A stretch of DNA of 64,000 bases from Bolinopsis microptera (Eukaryota; Ctenophora; Tentaculata; Lobata; Bolinopsidae). The DNA is taken from NCBI RefSeq assembly GCF_026151205.1, contig NC_087083.1:2547036-2611035 (forward strand). Direction: 5' to 3'. The translations under genes and the position numbers were made by a program. The notes beneath the pieces were generated by a model. It searched no databases. It saw nothing but the letters and a program-made list of their open reading frames with translations, and was not told the origin of the DNA. Below are positions 37,693-51,368 of this stretch, piece after piece (the first letter of the stretch is position 1; each line of letters opens with the position of its first letter).

Positions 37693-40600
37693 AAGTCATA
37701 CGTACATTGTACGGCAAGGTTATTGGCGAAAGAAAAGGTTTCACTGTAGCTACTAGTGACCTAACATTTTCTAATGTATTTTGAAGACAAACACAGAATT
37801 TGAGATCTTTGAAGTACTCATCATTATATACCTTAACGTTAATTTAGGATCGAGCTGATATAAAACCAAACACCAAAAGGTAAGGACCAATTATTGCACC
37901 CTTTATATTCTAATGGTACACGTGCCTATTTTGACGTTCTCCCCATTTGGATAGACTTCTCTAGCAGTCTGATAACAATGTTCTGATAAGTGATAAGGTT
38001 GATCAAGTTTGATTTCACATCCCCCCAACCATGATGATGTGTGCACTACAAAACTTATCGCTCTTCTGAAATTGTGCGACACCACAGTTAAACCAGAGTA
38101 ACCAAATGAATAACGGGTTCTGGGTTTGAATATTTACGTGAAGGAACTAGGTAGGATGTAGGATGTAGGAGGGTAGGATGCCTGAATTAAACTCTGTTTG
38201 TGGGAAAATAATTTAAATTCCATTGAACGGGTACCGGGAAATGTATCACATGTGTGGTCCCTGTTAAAACTTCCTCGCTATCATAATTAATGCTAAAATT
38301 ATCATGACAACATGCATGTTTGCAGCTTAGCAAAAATTACTTTAATATTTATTTAATGCTGAAAAAGGAATTTTCTAAGAATTTTTCTGTGAAACTTGAC
38401 TAAAATGTGTTCGCAATTCTGCAGAACATGTGCAAGCCGAAATAAAAAGGAAAAATTTGACGAAACCGAAGAAAAATTCTCACATTCCATGATGACAAGG
38501 AGGTTATTATTAGTAAAATATATTGAAATAAAACAGCTTCAAACTATACCTTAAGGCAGGAAAACGGGGCAGCTCACGTGGAAAAACGGTCGACCCTAAT
38601 TGCTGCATGTCAGAAGATGTTAACATCGCATGAGAATAGTGAGTTCGATCTAAAAGGACTGAATAAGATTCAAAGCAGTTCCATCCTGAAGGACGATGTT
38701 TGTCGGTAGCCATTAAAAGATTAAAGAATAATAATTAAAAGATTATTTTTTACAGTGGGGCCCCGGGGATGACGAGAGGTGGTCATTCCAAGAAACATGG
38801 TCGAGTTTATTTATGAAGGAACGACAAGAAAAACTTGAATCGTGCTCATGGAATTGGATACACCAAATCTTCCCACTCAGCAAAAAGATCACCAGAAATT
38901 ATCCAAAAATATTCAGTTAGAAATTATTTGTTGTTCAACTAAGATGTAAAGTTTAATGAAAACAGTTGAATGCTAGTGGATCAGAATTCAATTAAAATTT
39001 ACTATTATTATAACGTGATTCCCATGTATAACCTTACCTTTAAAAATTGTAGTGGGTCCCAAAAATGCTTTTGGAAGGTATGCGGTTGCTTTTGGGCAAA
39101 ATTTTTCATCCTTTTTCGGAAGGGAATATAATAATATAATAATAATAACGCTTTATTTGTATACCGCTTAGGCCGTATAATATCTTTAATAACTTATCCT
39201 CGTCAGTTGGAATGAAATGATATCATGTAATTTCGTTCATATGATGCTCTTTCAGCTTCAATATTATACGTCAGATCCCACCCTCCCCCCTCCCCCCCCC
39301 CCCCCCCCCCCCCCCCCCCGGCCCCCCTTCATGACGCGGTTCCCCAGTATAACGCATTTATTTCACGACGATTCATGCATTCCAAAATTGCGTTTTAGAT
39401 GGGGAATGCAATACATATATTATTATAATTGTGGTGTATATCTAAAAATATGTTTCTAGAGAGATACGAAACATTTTTTGCAAATTTCGAACAACATCAA
39501 AAAAGCTGAGGTCAAGAATAGCAGCAAGTTCGACATGGTGGCTAACCTTAAACCAAGTACTAAAATAGCGCAATTTTTATAAAAGAATGAAATCACTCAT
39601 CAGGGCATCTTTACAGTGTTGAAGCCTATAAAGTTTAGCGCAAAAATAATATCAAATAGCGAAAAGAATGTTTGCAGAACACACCTTTGACTTTACAACA
39701 AATATGCTGACATGGGAACAGGAACCATTTGTCTTATTGGCTACGGCTACAGCTCTTCGGCTCGCAGAATAAACTAGATACAAATTACAATCTCAACAAA
39801 TAATCTAAATAGTTTTGAGCATTTTGATAAAAGGCGTGTAGAGCCGTCGCATGCAGTCAAAGACGAAAAATCATGAATTAATTCGTTCATGATTATTCAT
39901 TATAATATCTTTTTACAAAGCCACTGCAAAAATTATTCTTGACTCTCACAAAAATTCCTGCCGCATATCGCTGACGTAGCTTATACCGGAAAGAAATCAA
40001 CAATTTTAACATAAAGCTTCAATTTTATAGTAGGTAAAAGCAAAGTTACACATTGTATTTCAGTACCAAATGATTCCGATGATGTAACAAGTTATTTATA
40101 CACATAAAGGCTTGCAAGCTCCTTATGTAATATAAATATATAATATATATATTTATAAAGGAGCAAATTTATAAAAAGTGCAGTTCAGGAGGAGTATTAT
40201 AGAGCAACTTTTAGGGTTTTTAAAGCGAGTTTATTGGCAGCTCGCCAGCTAACGCAAATGTGTCATGTTAGAGATGTTGGGTTCTTTTCTTTCATACCTG
40301 ACTCTGTGATCTAGTTAGCCAAAACACTTTGCAACGTTTAATCCAAAGCAAAAGAGTAAAAGGGGAAAACTGTAAAGTATAACTGCTAAAACAAACTTTT
40401 CGTATCACTTATATGTTTTAAACAAATCCCCTCCAGATGTAAAGTATAAGTAAATTCAATTTTTGAAGGATATATATGTCGCTCATTTATAAATATATAT
40501 ATGTCGGTATATTGCGCTCCACTCGGCTTAAGTGGTGCTTATAACACTCTGACCAATCTTCTACTTTTGCTTTTCCGCTATATTTCTCATACTTCAAGAT

Positions 40601-41505
40601 TTTTACCTCTATCTACAGCGCGTTTCGTAAAATCGTTCCAAATTTTGAAATAGACTTCCCTACCTACCGATAACACTATTTGAAAAGTGTGATTTAAATA
40701 CCGGGACATTATATGAAATAAATACCTTTGTCACGTATGAAACATCAAGGTGAATAGCAACAATAAAACAATCGACCCCACTTGGACTATAGTTCATATC
40801 GTACCCAAATAACATTAACTTTAAACACAGACGACAAATCGTATTTGAACGAATCACTTCAAGAAAGGGCTAAAGGTATTTGTCAGGATTTGATTGCTCT
40901 ATATGCTTCACTAAAGGCTTTAGGCTATCATTAACCACAAAAGAAGTTAACATTGCATAAAAATAGCGAGGTTAATATAAAATTCCTTAAAGGTGCTCGA
41001 TTAAAATGAGTTTAAGTTGTTAACACTTAAAAGAATAGTTTTGAATGTATATTATTTTATGTCTAGATGAAAATGCAATGCCTGTAAAAGATTGGGTTTC
41101 ACAGAAAGTTAAAATCAGTACCTGGGCACGCAGGCAGTAATTTCGACCTCCAAAATTCAAAAATAGCTTTCAGTTATTACGTTAATTCAAAATTCTAAAA
41201 ATTAGAATGCCGGCCTAGCTCCAGTTCACGAAAATATAGTTGCCTAGTTTTTACATAATATTATGATGCAAGTAAACCCTTTTTCTGACACAACCAATCA
41301 ATTTCAGTTAACTTCAGGTTGTCACCACACCAGCCAGCTTCAGGTCAATCTGTACCCACAGTCTATAGAAACACAAGTGACCTCAAAACTGGAGGGAGAT
41401 GATTAGACAAAAACGGGAGTTCATCGGTGCAGGCCACTCGAATGATTGAGGACTGAGGAGACCTTATCAAGTACAAGTACAGGTAAGTAAGTAAGTAGAA
41501 ACACA
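37693..41505. other. unique AT-rich sequence, no recognised gene
   Basis: CACGTG occurs at 37919 and 38575. ATAATAATAACGCTTTATTT at about 39138-39157 resembles ends seen on some retroposons, but I could not define an element. A poly-C tract lies at 39278-39319. AT-rich ATATATATGTCG duplications lie near 40470-40505. No exon recognised. Confidence 0.4.
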
Positions 41506-41768
41506 TGTTCGCGAACACTTGTTCGTGTACAACTGTTCGTGTACACTTGTTCGTGTACAACTGTTCGTGTACAACTGTTCGTGTACACTTGCTCGTGTAC
41601 AACTGTTCGTGTACACTTGTTCGTGTACAACTGTTCGTGTACACTTGTTCGTGTACACTTGTTCGTGTACAACTGTTCGTGTACACTTGTTCGTGTACAA
41701 CTGTTCGCGAACACTTGTTCGTGTACAACTGTTCGTGAACACGTGTCGGGCTATCTGGATACTGTCCC
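41506..41768. repeat. 14-bp array, about 17 copies, ending in a dispersed motif
   Basis: The unit is TTCGTGTACAACTG or TTCGTGTACACTTG, built around GTGTACAC-like palindromes. TTCGCGAACAC stands near both ends. The right end, GAACACGTGTCGGGCTA then TCTGGATACTG, matches the hairpin repeat at 2211-2239. All six frames are largely open and not coding. Confidence 0.9.
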
Positions 41769-43055
41769 CTATCTCTCTTTGAACACGAACGAATAGCAAA
41801 CGAATAGCAAAACGCAAATACATAATCACGATATTATGACAATGATGTAGAATAACTCAATGTGCCATTCTAAAGGAATCAGTAGTCAGTACAGTCTAAA
41901 CATAGCTAAAACATTACAAGATTACAGTCTAAACAGTAAACGTGCTATAAGTAAACGTTAGTAAAAATTAGCCCAAGTCTAATCTTTCCCTAAAACAAAT
42001 AACCAAATATCAAAACTTCATTGTAATTTCTGCCAATATTTCTTGTCATAAGCTAAATTACGGAGATAATACAGACCAGAAATATTATTCATAGAAAGAT
42101 TTCTAAACAGTAAACGTGCTATAACAGCATAACTGAGTACTGACACGGTACTGCAGTAGCAGTGAAATAGTAATGATCACCACTTACGGGAGACAAAAGT
42201 CAGAACTGATCACTCAATTTAAGGTACAGGTCAGTAAACTGAGTCTATGACCGGGTAAAGACTAGCTATCAGACAATTTAAGAGTGAATAACGGGGAAAT
42301 ATTGATCTGTGCAGAATCACAACTATGTAAATAATAAATAATTAATAGTAATACTCTAATAATACCTGGCCGAGCATGATTAGGTTCAGATGAGAGTGTT
42401 GATATATTATAAGCTATTAACAAACATTTCGCTGGTCACACTGAGAGTCGGCAATCCCCTGAATTAAACCAACTGTTGCAAAACTAAAAGTTGGCTTAAA
42501 GATTAAACATGTTAGACTAAACGATCAAGTTATCAAATATATACAGTGGATACAAGTGCTAAAACCAAGCTGTGGTGGATAAACATTACAAAATATCCAA
42601 GTTTTCAGCCGAATAGAACTGCCACCAACTCACCAACTCTCCATCTTGTTAAACAGATACTGACGATTGTTGACAGAAACGAATTTCGAAATACTGAAGA
42701 TTGAGGATAGACAGTACTCGAAGCGTGTGTTAAACTGTCTAAATCAACCTTATCGACAGTAGATTTATGCAACGTGCTAACAGATAAAGAGCATACAACT
42801 ACAAGGCGTACCAGCAGGTTCCAACCAGTGTAGATAACGTATGGGATAGGTTGATAACGTGGGATAAATGTATCTAGTATCCTTTGTTACTTACCTTTTA
42901 ATATGACAATTACGTATAGGTACTGAAAGTCCTGAAGTGTAACTGATAAGTTGCAATTAATATCAACTTTCGATCGAGCTCAACAAAGCACACAAAACCA
43001 AGGCAATCTATGTAAGTTTGAGTGTAGGTACAGATTATAAATAGGATCGGAGTAG
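41769..43055. other. unique sequence, no recognised gene
   Basis: ACAGTCTAAACAGTAAACGTGCTATAA-like pieces recur loosely at 41880-42125. Otherwise I see nothing. Confidence 0.4.
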
Positions 43056-43200
43056 CGCGCAGTAAAATAGGCTGATCAGATTGGTCCATGACAGAATCAC
43101 GTGATCAAATAATAAACCCTTATTGGTCGTTCGTATTATCACGTGGCCATCTTTGCGCGCTGTAATTGGCTTGTCAGAGGGAACATCTGAGAGAGCGCGC
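43056..43200. promoter_or_regulatory. promoter-like cluster: three inverted CCAAT, two CACGTG, GCGCGC
   Basis: ATTGG occurs at 43080, 43122 and 43165. CACGTG lies at 43098 and 43140. GCGCGC lies near 43055, 43155 and 43195. It is CpG-rich relative to its surroundings. The orientation of the CCAAT boxes suggests minus-strand transcription, but no first exon was identified. Confidence 0.5.
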
Positions 43201-46200
43201 TCGAAATACTGCTATTCTTATCCTGGGCAGGTCAAAAGCCATGTGAGCGTAAACAATTAATCCTCATTTCAGTAGGACACTTAATTGTATGGGGCAGCAA
43301 TTACATAATTACATAATAAGAACACATAATTACACACTTGCACTGATAGTTAACGGTGGTATTAGCGGGGTCGTCACATGGTTAGATTATTATTGTGGCT
43401 GTAGTTGCATTAAGCAGATCCACCACCAAGCTATCATTCCCAGTAGAACATCATTTGTAGGTGTTCAAAGCCCTAAACAGTCCTATCACTCGGTAAACAG
43501 ACCCGCCCCAGCCTTTGTTCCCCTCAATAGCCTTTAAGGTTTGTAACCGTGATATAAAGGTTTTGCCGACATAATTTTAATGTTTTCCAAGATAGCATCT
43601 AAAAGAATTTGCAGCATCTGGCACTGGCGTTATCTTTGAAGGAAGCCTCTTTTGGCTAATAATTCGTTTTAAAATGTTAGTCTTAATGCGCCCTCATGGC
43701 CAATTTTAGCGCTAAATATTATGTCCCAGCATGGTAGTTGGTATAAATAATGAACCTCTGACTTAGCTGTGCAATGCAGTCTAAATCTGGCTAACAATCT
43801 ACCAATAGATAACAAGTACCAAGTCTCTTTCCTAAGTGATCCCATTTCTTCTTCTAAAAAACTAAAACTATAGTTTAAATGATCTCAATCCTCCTCGCAT
43901 CCAAAATCAGAGAGACGCTTCTTTTCTATTTCATAAATTTTTGAAGCTCATTCTTCGATATTTATGTGCTGCATTAAACTTTCCACTACATCTTTAAGGG
44001 CAATACGAAATTTCAAGCAAAACAGTCAAAGTGAAAAATATGAATATCATCCGATAGGATCTTAAAGGATCCCAACTGCACCTGCATGATTCAAGTACGA
44101 TACAAATTTCATTTGCACGATACATGAACATCCTACTAGTACTTGACATATTGGTCAAAGAAATTCATTGCCATTTACTAGAAATGCAGCCAGATATGTT
44201 TAAACTTCGATCTTGCAATGTTTCGTAATGACAAATCATACACAACCAAATGAAATCATGAGAAGAAGCATAACAACGGAGCTAAAAAAGGAAATGATTT
44301 CCAAAAATAAAAAGATTTTCCTGATAAATAACAAGTTGGTGACATGTGCATTTCTACCCAAATACATCAGTAACAGTAACTCATCTGCAATTGATATCAA
44401 AATACACATATATTTATATAAATACACATATAAATAAGTTTAAAGTTGAATTAATTAGGTGGTTAGTTAAAAGAAATCATAATAATGATAATTTTAAGGC
44501 ATCTCTAGTGGGGATTGTCAAGATTTGTTCGCCGCTGTGACGCTGTTTTACTGCTCTTTAGCAGATTTTATCCCCTCAACCGGTTCCCATAACATAGGGT
44601 TCTATTTATTTAATTAGTCAACTGTTGATATAAGAAAGAAGAAGCACGGAACTAAAGCGAAACTTGTTATCTTTAAAACGCCGCACCGCGACAGCAGACA
44701 GCTCATTGATTCCATGATGTCAATGAGAAATACGTGTCGTATTTCTCGATTATTTGAATTGCTCACCCAAAGAAAAGAAACCCATTAGGAGAGGAATGGA
44801 TTTCTACCCTTTTGACTAGTGTGTGCTAATGTTTGTGGTTTATGTCATTATTGCCTGTGGTTTGCAATTTGCATTGCTTTTCATTGTAATCAGTTAAGTG
44901 CAGGCCCAGTTACCTCTGCTCCCTTCATCCAAACTAATTTTTTGAAGTTTTTTGTCGCGGTCATCCGATGGCGGTCCGGTGATGACTTCATTGATAAATA
45001 TAATTTCACCCGTGGCTGACCACATTTATATGAGATATTATTAGCTTATAATTAGATTATAATTGTATTTTTGAAAGGCACCTTACCTGCGAAAACTTGA
45101 GTAAAAGAGAAAAGAATTCGTATAGAAGAAAATTATAAAAGTACAAAGTTGGCGAGCTGCTGAAGACCAAGAAACGAGAATCTAAAATCATATCATGTTT
45201 AAAAACGAACTTAAGCTGTAGCCTGTCATATAAAGCGGCCTGTCATTCCGCCATATCTTCAATCTTATGAACACAAAAGCTTGAAGTTGAGGTCAAGTGA
45301 AAGTTTAGAACTTTTGACAAACTCAGCAAATCACTAGATAGATTACACGTTCAATGCTTTGACGGCTGCGGTTTTCCAGTATTATGTCCTTGTAATTTTC
45401 CTATGCCGTTTTAATCGGACTCTTCACCACAAATATAATATTCTTAACTAATTTTTTGCTTTCATCATTACATTATCAGTCAAAATTGTGGGGTAATTTG
45501 GGATCTTCATTTAAACAATCACATTTTTGTCGTGATTTAGGGCGTAAGCTATAATTATTATAGTCACATAAGCAGGCTAATACACATTGCTAGGATTAAA
45601 ACGTGACTTTAACTACTTTTGCAAAATAAACAAAACAAATTCTTTTAAAACATGCTCCCCCCACCCTCTTATTTCAACCCCATATACAAAATTCGGCATA
45701 AATGTCTTGCCGACTAAGTAGTAGCACACGTTTAGTAGAGGATCAGTCACGTTGAGAAGGTAAACTTCTCCGTCACCTTCATCTGTCGCTGCTTTCAACG
45801 GTAATATCAATCTCAGCTTTGTTGGCAACATTTATTATACCTATACGATAAAACTTTATTGTTTTATTTACTAATGCATCACATACTTAAATGAAGTTTA
45901 GAAATACCCACACCGAGAAAAAGTCACTCGAACGAACCCATGAAATTGCTCCTTTATGGATACTATAATTGTTACAAATAGACACAATTTTTCTATTTTT
46001 CGTGTCTGATAGTACCTAAATCTCAAAGGTGTCGGAGGAGAATCCAAAACGTCTGGAATGTGGTAGGAATTTGTTCCAATAGTGGGCAGAATTATATGGT
46101 AAATATAATTTATGATTTTGACCCTTTGCCGACTAATATTTATCCGATTAGCGACCACAGGATTAAACTGGATTAAACATTTCGAAGTCTTGTTGCAGCA

Positions 46201-46992
46201 ATTGTAATATGTCAGATTGAAAATCAGTGAGTTATTAGGAAATAGGAGAGTTTTATGAGAAAGAATAATAAATTGACGGAAATTCCCGAATCCCGAGGCA
46301 AAGTTGAAATGTTTATTTTCTTATCATTCTTTTCTAACCTTAAGGTTTAAAACCACACAGACATGATCTGGTTAATATAATCAAGAGGCTTGCATATGAA
46401 CATAATGTCATAATAATTTTTAAATGATTTCATCGCGTTTTTTTTTTGTTTTTTGCAAGTGCAGAGTCGACTATAAACTACTCAGTAGGATATTAGGGAT
46501 TCGGGAATCATATTTGGAAAAATCAAAAAGGCACCTTTCAATCAAGCATGATTTTAAAGTTTTTACAAGTGGATGTGATTACCATTTCACATTAATTGGC
46601 TGCACTCCGATCACCAGAACAAAACAGTTTACCTCATTTTACTTCATATGTGGAAGATTCTCCATCGGCATCACCATACCAGCAACGACATTGACGTGCA
46701 GTTTGTCTCCAGGCAACGTTTTGGAAACATAGGTAGGTGACCTACTATACAGGGAGTACATTATACATTCTGAACAAATATCGTATCATATGACCCTCAT
46801 GAGGCTTTCTCCTTAGACAACACTGACATGTTACACTATATTTACAGGTCTCATTCATTTGTTGTACACAGATGTACAATTGTAAAATTTACCGTCTATA
46901 ATTTGCTTGAACACTTTTTGCTAGAGTGCCTACTTTCTTAGACTCCGAGAGTCACTCTCTATTCTCTATTCGTGCACTCTGAGTAGAGTAGT
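43201..46992. other. unique sequence upstream of the membrane-protein gene
   Basis: Overlapping frames of 60-100 codons occur (43289-43537, 44213-44437, 45613-45831, 46424-46732), but none has a domain. The hairpin GACTCCGAGAGTC and GAGTAGAGTAG lie just before the ATG at 46993. Confidence 0.4.
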
Positions 46993-47106
46993 ATGGCGGG
47001 AGGTTTGGTAAAGAAGCTAGGAATCGCTGCAGCTGGATGGGCGGCCCTATTCAGTCTTATTTCAACTTGTATATTGTTTCATCCGGACGCTTGGGCTACC
47101 GAAATG
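46993..47106 (+). CDS. multi-pass membrane protein, exon 1
   Basis: The ATG at 46993 opens 38 codons (MAGGLVKKLGIAAAGWAAL, then a hydrophobic stretch, then HPDAWATEM) and ends at the donor ATG|GTAAAA in phase 0. Residues about 9-30 form a likely first membrane helix preceded by two lysines. Read together, exons 1-3 make 112 codons without a stop, with hydrophobic segments about residues 10-30, 39-56, 63-76 and 90-111, suggesting three to four membrane passes. I do not recognise the family. The frame and three compatible splice phases make a real gene likely. The 3' part of the gene is not located. Confidence 0.65.
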
Positions 47107-47355
47107 GTAAAATATCCCATGGCTCATATCTCACAAGCCACATGATCAAATCCCACAAGTCAGATGATATTTTATTCTTAAACGACATTATATTCCAGGC
47201 TGTGGCAGTGGAGCGCAAAATGTCTATTCTTCAAAATTATATTTTTCGAATGATTAAAACAGTTATATTTCTTTTAAAAATATTTGTATACAGAACATAC
47301 AATGTATTTAATTGGATATAATATAAAATACTAAAAATAACAATATCCTCCGCAG

Positions 47356-47425
47356 ACGTTACTCGCGTGCTTGTTTACAGGTCTGAGCGGAGCTATCCGA
47401 CTAGTTGATCACCTGAACGATATCA
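47356..47425 (+). CDS. multi-pass membrane protein, exon 2
   Basis: Acceptor CCTCCGCAG at 47347-47355 follows a 249-bp intron. The exon is 70 nt: 23 codons (TLLACLFTGLSGAIRL, then VDHLNDI) plus one base, ending GATATCA. The donor is TCA|GTAAGT, near-perfect for U1. The donor together with the last exon bases is the first unit of the 15-bp array that follows. Reading past the donor adds SKYDI and then meets TAG at 47446. So only the donors at 47426 and 47441 leave an open frame, and they differ by five residues. Confidence 0.6.
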
Positions 47426-50400
47426 GTAAGTACGATATCAGTAAGTAGGATATCATTAAGTACGATATCAGTAAGTACGATATCAGTAAGAACGATATCA
47501 GTATTCAGTAAATATGATATCAGTAAGTACGATATCAGTAAGTACGATGTCAGTAAGTACGGTATCAGTAAGTACGGTATCAGTAAGTACGGTATCAGTA
47601 AGTACGGTATCAGTAAATACGGTATCAGTAAGTACGGTATCAGTAAGTAAGATATCAGTAAGTACGGTATCAGTAAGCACGGTATCAGTAAGTACGGTAT
47701 CAGTAAGTACGGTATCAGTAAGTACGATGTCAGTAAGTACGGTATCAGTAAGTAGGATATCAGTAAGTACGGTATCAGTAAGTAAGATATCAGTAAGTAC
47801 GGTATCAGTAAGTACGGTATCAGTAAGTACGGTATCAGTAAGTACGGTATCAGTAAGTACGGTATCAGTAAGTACGGTATCAGTAAGTACGGTATCAGTA
47901 AGTAAGATATCAGTAAGTACGGTATCAGTAAGCACGGTATCAGTAAGTACGGTATCAGTAAGTACGGTATCAGTAAGTACGATGTCAGTAAGTACGGTAT
48001 CAGTAAGTAGGATATCAGTAAGTACGGTATCAGTAAGTAAGATATCAGTAAGTACGGTATCAGTAAGTACGGTATCAGTAAGTAAGATATCAGTAAGTAC
48101 GGTATCAGTAAGTAGGATATCAGTAAGTACGGTATCAGTAAGTAGGATATCAGTAAGTACGGTATCAGTAAGTACGGTATCAGTAAGTACGATATCAGTA
48201 AGTACGATGTCAGTAAGTACAGTATCAGTAAGTAGGATATCACTAAGTACGGTATCAGTAAGTAGGATATCAGTAAGTACGATATCAGTAAGTACGGTAT
48301 CAGTAAGTACGGTGTCAGTAAGTACGGTATCAGTAAGTAAGATATCAGTAAGTACGGTATCAGTAAGTAGGATATCAGTAAGTACTGTATCAGTAAGTAC
48401 GGTATCAGTAAGTAAGATATCAGTAATTCAGTAAGTACGGTATCAGTAAGTAGGATATCAGTAAGTACGGTATCAGTAAGTACAATATCAGTAAGTACGA
48501 TATCAGTAAGTACGATGTCAGTAAGTACGGTATCAGTAAGTAAGATATCATTAAGTACGATATCAGTAAGTACGATGTCAGTAAGTACGGTATCAGTAAG
48601 TACGATGTCAGTAAGTACGGTATCAGTAAGTACGGTATCAGTAAGTACGGTATCAGTAAGTAAGATATCAGTAAGTACGGTATCAGTAAGTACGGTATCA
48701 ATAAGTACGGTATCAGTAAGTAAGATATCAGTAAGTACGGTATCATTAAGTACGATATCAGTAAGTACGGTATCAGTAAGTACGATATCAGTAAGTACGG
48801 TATCAGTAAGTACGGTATCAGTAAGTACGATATCAGTAAGTACGGTATCAGTAAGTAGGATATCAGTAAGTACGGTATCAGTAAGTACGGTATCAGTAAG
48901 TAAGATATCATTAAGTACGATATCAGTTAGTACGATGTCAGTAAGTACGGTATCAGTAAGTACGATGTCAGTAAGTACGGTATCAATAAGTACGGTATCA
49001 GTAAGTACGGTATCAGTAAGTAAGATATCAGTAAGTACGGTATCAGTAAATACGGTATCAGTAAGTAAGATATCAGTAAGTACGGTATCATTAAGTACGA
49101 TATCAGTAAGTAAGATATCAGTAAGTACGGTATCAGTAAGTACGGTATCAGTAAGTACGGTATCAGTAAGTAAGATATCAGTAAGTACGATATCAGTAAG
49201 TAAGATATCAGTAAGTAAGATATCAGTAAGTACGGTATCAGTAAGTACGGTATCAGTAAGTAAGATATCAGTAAGTAGGATATCAGTAAGTACGATATCA
49301 GTAAGTACGATGTCAGTAAGTACGATATCAGTAAATACGATGTCAGTAAGTACGATATCAGTAAGTACGGTATCAGTAAGTAGGATATCAGTAAGTACGG
49401 TATCAGTAAGTACGATATCAGTAAGTACGGTATCAGTAAGTACGGTATCAGTAAGTACGATATCAGTAAGTACGGTATCAGTAAGTAGGATATCAGTAAG
49501 TACAGTATCAGTAAGTACGGTATCAGTAAGTACGATATCAGTAAGTACGATGTCAGTAAGTACGGTATCAGTAAGTAAGATATCATTAAGTAAGATATCA
49601 GTAAGTAGGATATCAGTAAGTACGGTATCAGTAAGTACGGTATCAGTAAGTACGATGTCAGAAAGTAGGATATCAGTAAGTACGGTATCAGTAAGTAAGA
49701 TATCAGTAAGTATGGTATCAGAAAGTACGATATCAGTAAGTACGGTATCAGTAAGTACGATATCAGTAAGTACGGTATCAGTAAGTACGGTATCAGTAAG
49801 TACGATATCAGTAAGTACGGTATCAGTAAGTACGATGTCAGTAAGTACGGTATCAGTAAGTACGATGTCAGTAAGTACGGTATCAGTAAGTACGGTATCA
49901 GTAAGTACGATATCAGTAAGTACGGTATCAGTAAGTAAGATATCAGTAAGTATGGTATCAGTAAGTACGATGTCAGTAAGTACGGTATCAGTAAGTAAGA
50001 TATTATCAAGTACGGTATCAGTAAGTACGGTATCAGTAAGTACGCGTACGGTATCAGTAAGTACGGTATCAGTAAGTAAGATATCAGTAAGTACGGTATC
50101 AGTAAGTACGATGTCAGTAAGTACGGTATCAGTAAGTAAGATATTATCAAGTACGGTATCAGTAAGTACGGTATCAGTAAGTACGGTGTCAGTAAGTACG
50201 GTATCAGTAAGTAAGATATCAGTAAGTATGGTATCAGAAAGTACGATATCAGTAAGTACGGTATCAGTAAGTACGATATCAGTAAGTACGATGTCAGTAA
50301 GTACGGTATCAGTAAGTAAGATATCATTAAGTACGATATCAGTAAGTACGGTATCAGTAAGTACGGTATCAGTAAGTACGGTATCAGTAAGTACGGTATC

Positions 50401-51368
50401 AGTAAGTAAGATATCAGTAAGTACGGTATCAGTAAGTAGGATATCAGTAAGTACGGTATCAGTAAGTACGATGTCAGTAAGTAGGATATCAGTAAGTACG
50501 GTATCAGTAAGTAAGATATCAGTAAGTACGGTATCAGTAAGTACGGTATCAGTAAGTAAGATATCAGTAAGTACGGTATCATTAAGTACGATATCAGTGA
50601 GTTAGATATCAGTAAGTACGGTATCAGTAAGTACGGTATCAGTAAGTACGGTATCAGTAAGTAAGATATCAGTAAGTACGATATCAGTAAGTAAGATATC
50701 AGTAAGTAAGATATCAGTAAGTACGGTATCAGTAAGTACGGTATCAGTTAGTAAGATATCAGTAAGTACGATATCAGTAAATACGGTATCAGTAAGTACG
50801 ATATCAGTAAGTACGATGTCAGTAAGTACGATATCAGTAAGTACGATGTCAGTAAGTACGATATCAGTAAGTACGGTATCAGTAAGTACGATGTCAGTAA
50901 GTACGATGTCAGTAAGTACGATATCAGTAAGTAAGATATCAGTAAGTAAGATATCAGTAAGTACGGTATCAGTAAGTACGGTATCAGTAAGTAAGATATC
51001 AGTAAGTACGATATCAGTAAGTACGGTATCAGTAAGTACGGTATCAGTAAGTACGGTATCAGTAAGTACGATATCAGTAAGTACGATGTCAGTAAGTACG
51101 GTATCAGTAAGTACGGTATCAGTAAGTACGGTATCAGTAAGTACGGTATCAGTAAGTACGGTATCAGTAAGTACGATATCAGTAAGTACGGTATCAGTAA
51201 GTACGGTATCAGTAAGCAATATATCAGTAAGTACGGTATCAGTAAGTACGATGTCAGTAAGTAGGATACCATTGAGTACGGTATCAGTAAGTACGATGTC
51301 AGTAAGTACGATGTCAGTAAGTACGATATCAGTAAGTACGATGTCAGTAAGTACGATATCAGTAAGTA
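47421..51368. repeat. 15-bp splice-donor satellite, about 263 units
   Basis: The unit is GTAAGTACGGTATCA. Main alleles differ at unit positions 8-12 (ACGGTATC, ACGATATC, AAGATATC, AGGATATC, ACGATGTC). GTAAGT and the preceding TCA are changed in only a small minority of units. Each junction TCA|GTAAGT is a good consensus 5' splice site. The array starts exactly at the donor of exon 2. Segmental duplications are visible, for example a block at about 47678-47790 repeated 255 bp later. Long frames on both strands (VSVST and LLIPY cycles) are artefacts. Confidence 0.95.

Noticed and set aside
39125-39180. ATAATAATAACGCTTTATTT as a LINE or SINE end
   Set aside because: Suggestive only; no body, tail or target duplication could be delimited.
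38756-39345. Possible hAT-like element starting CAGTGGGGCCCC
   Set aside because: I could not find matching inverted termini or an 8-bp flank duplication on the right side.
43289-46732. Several 60-100 codon frames upstream of the membrane-protein gene
   Set aside because: No recognisable domain, frequent overlap with opposite-strand frames, and no paired splice sites.
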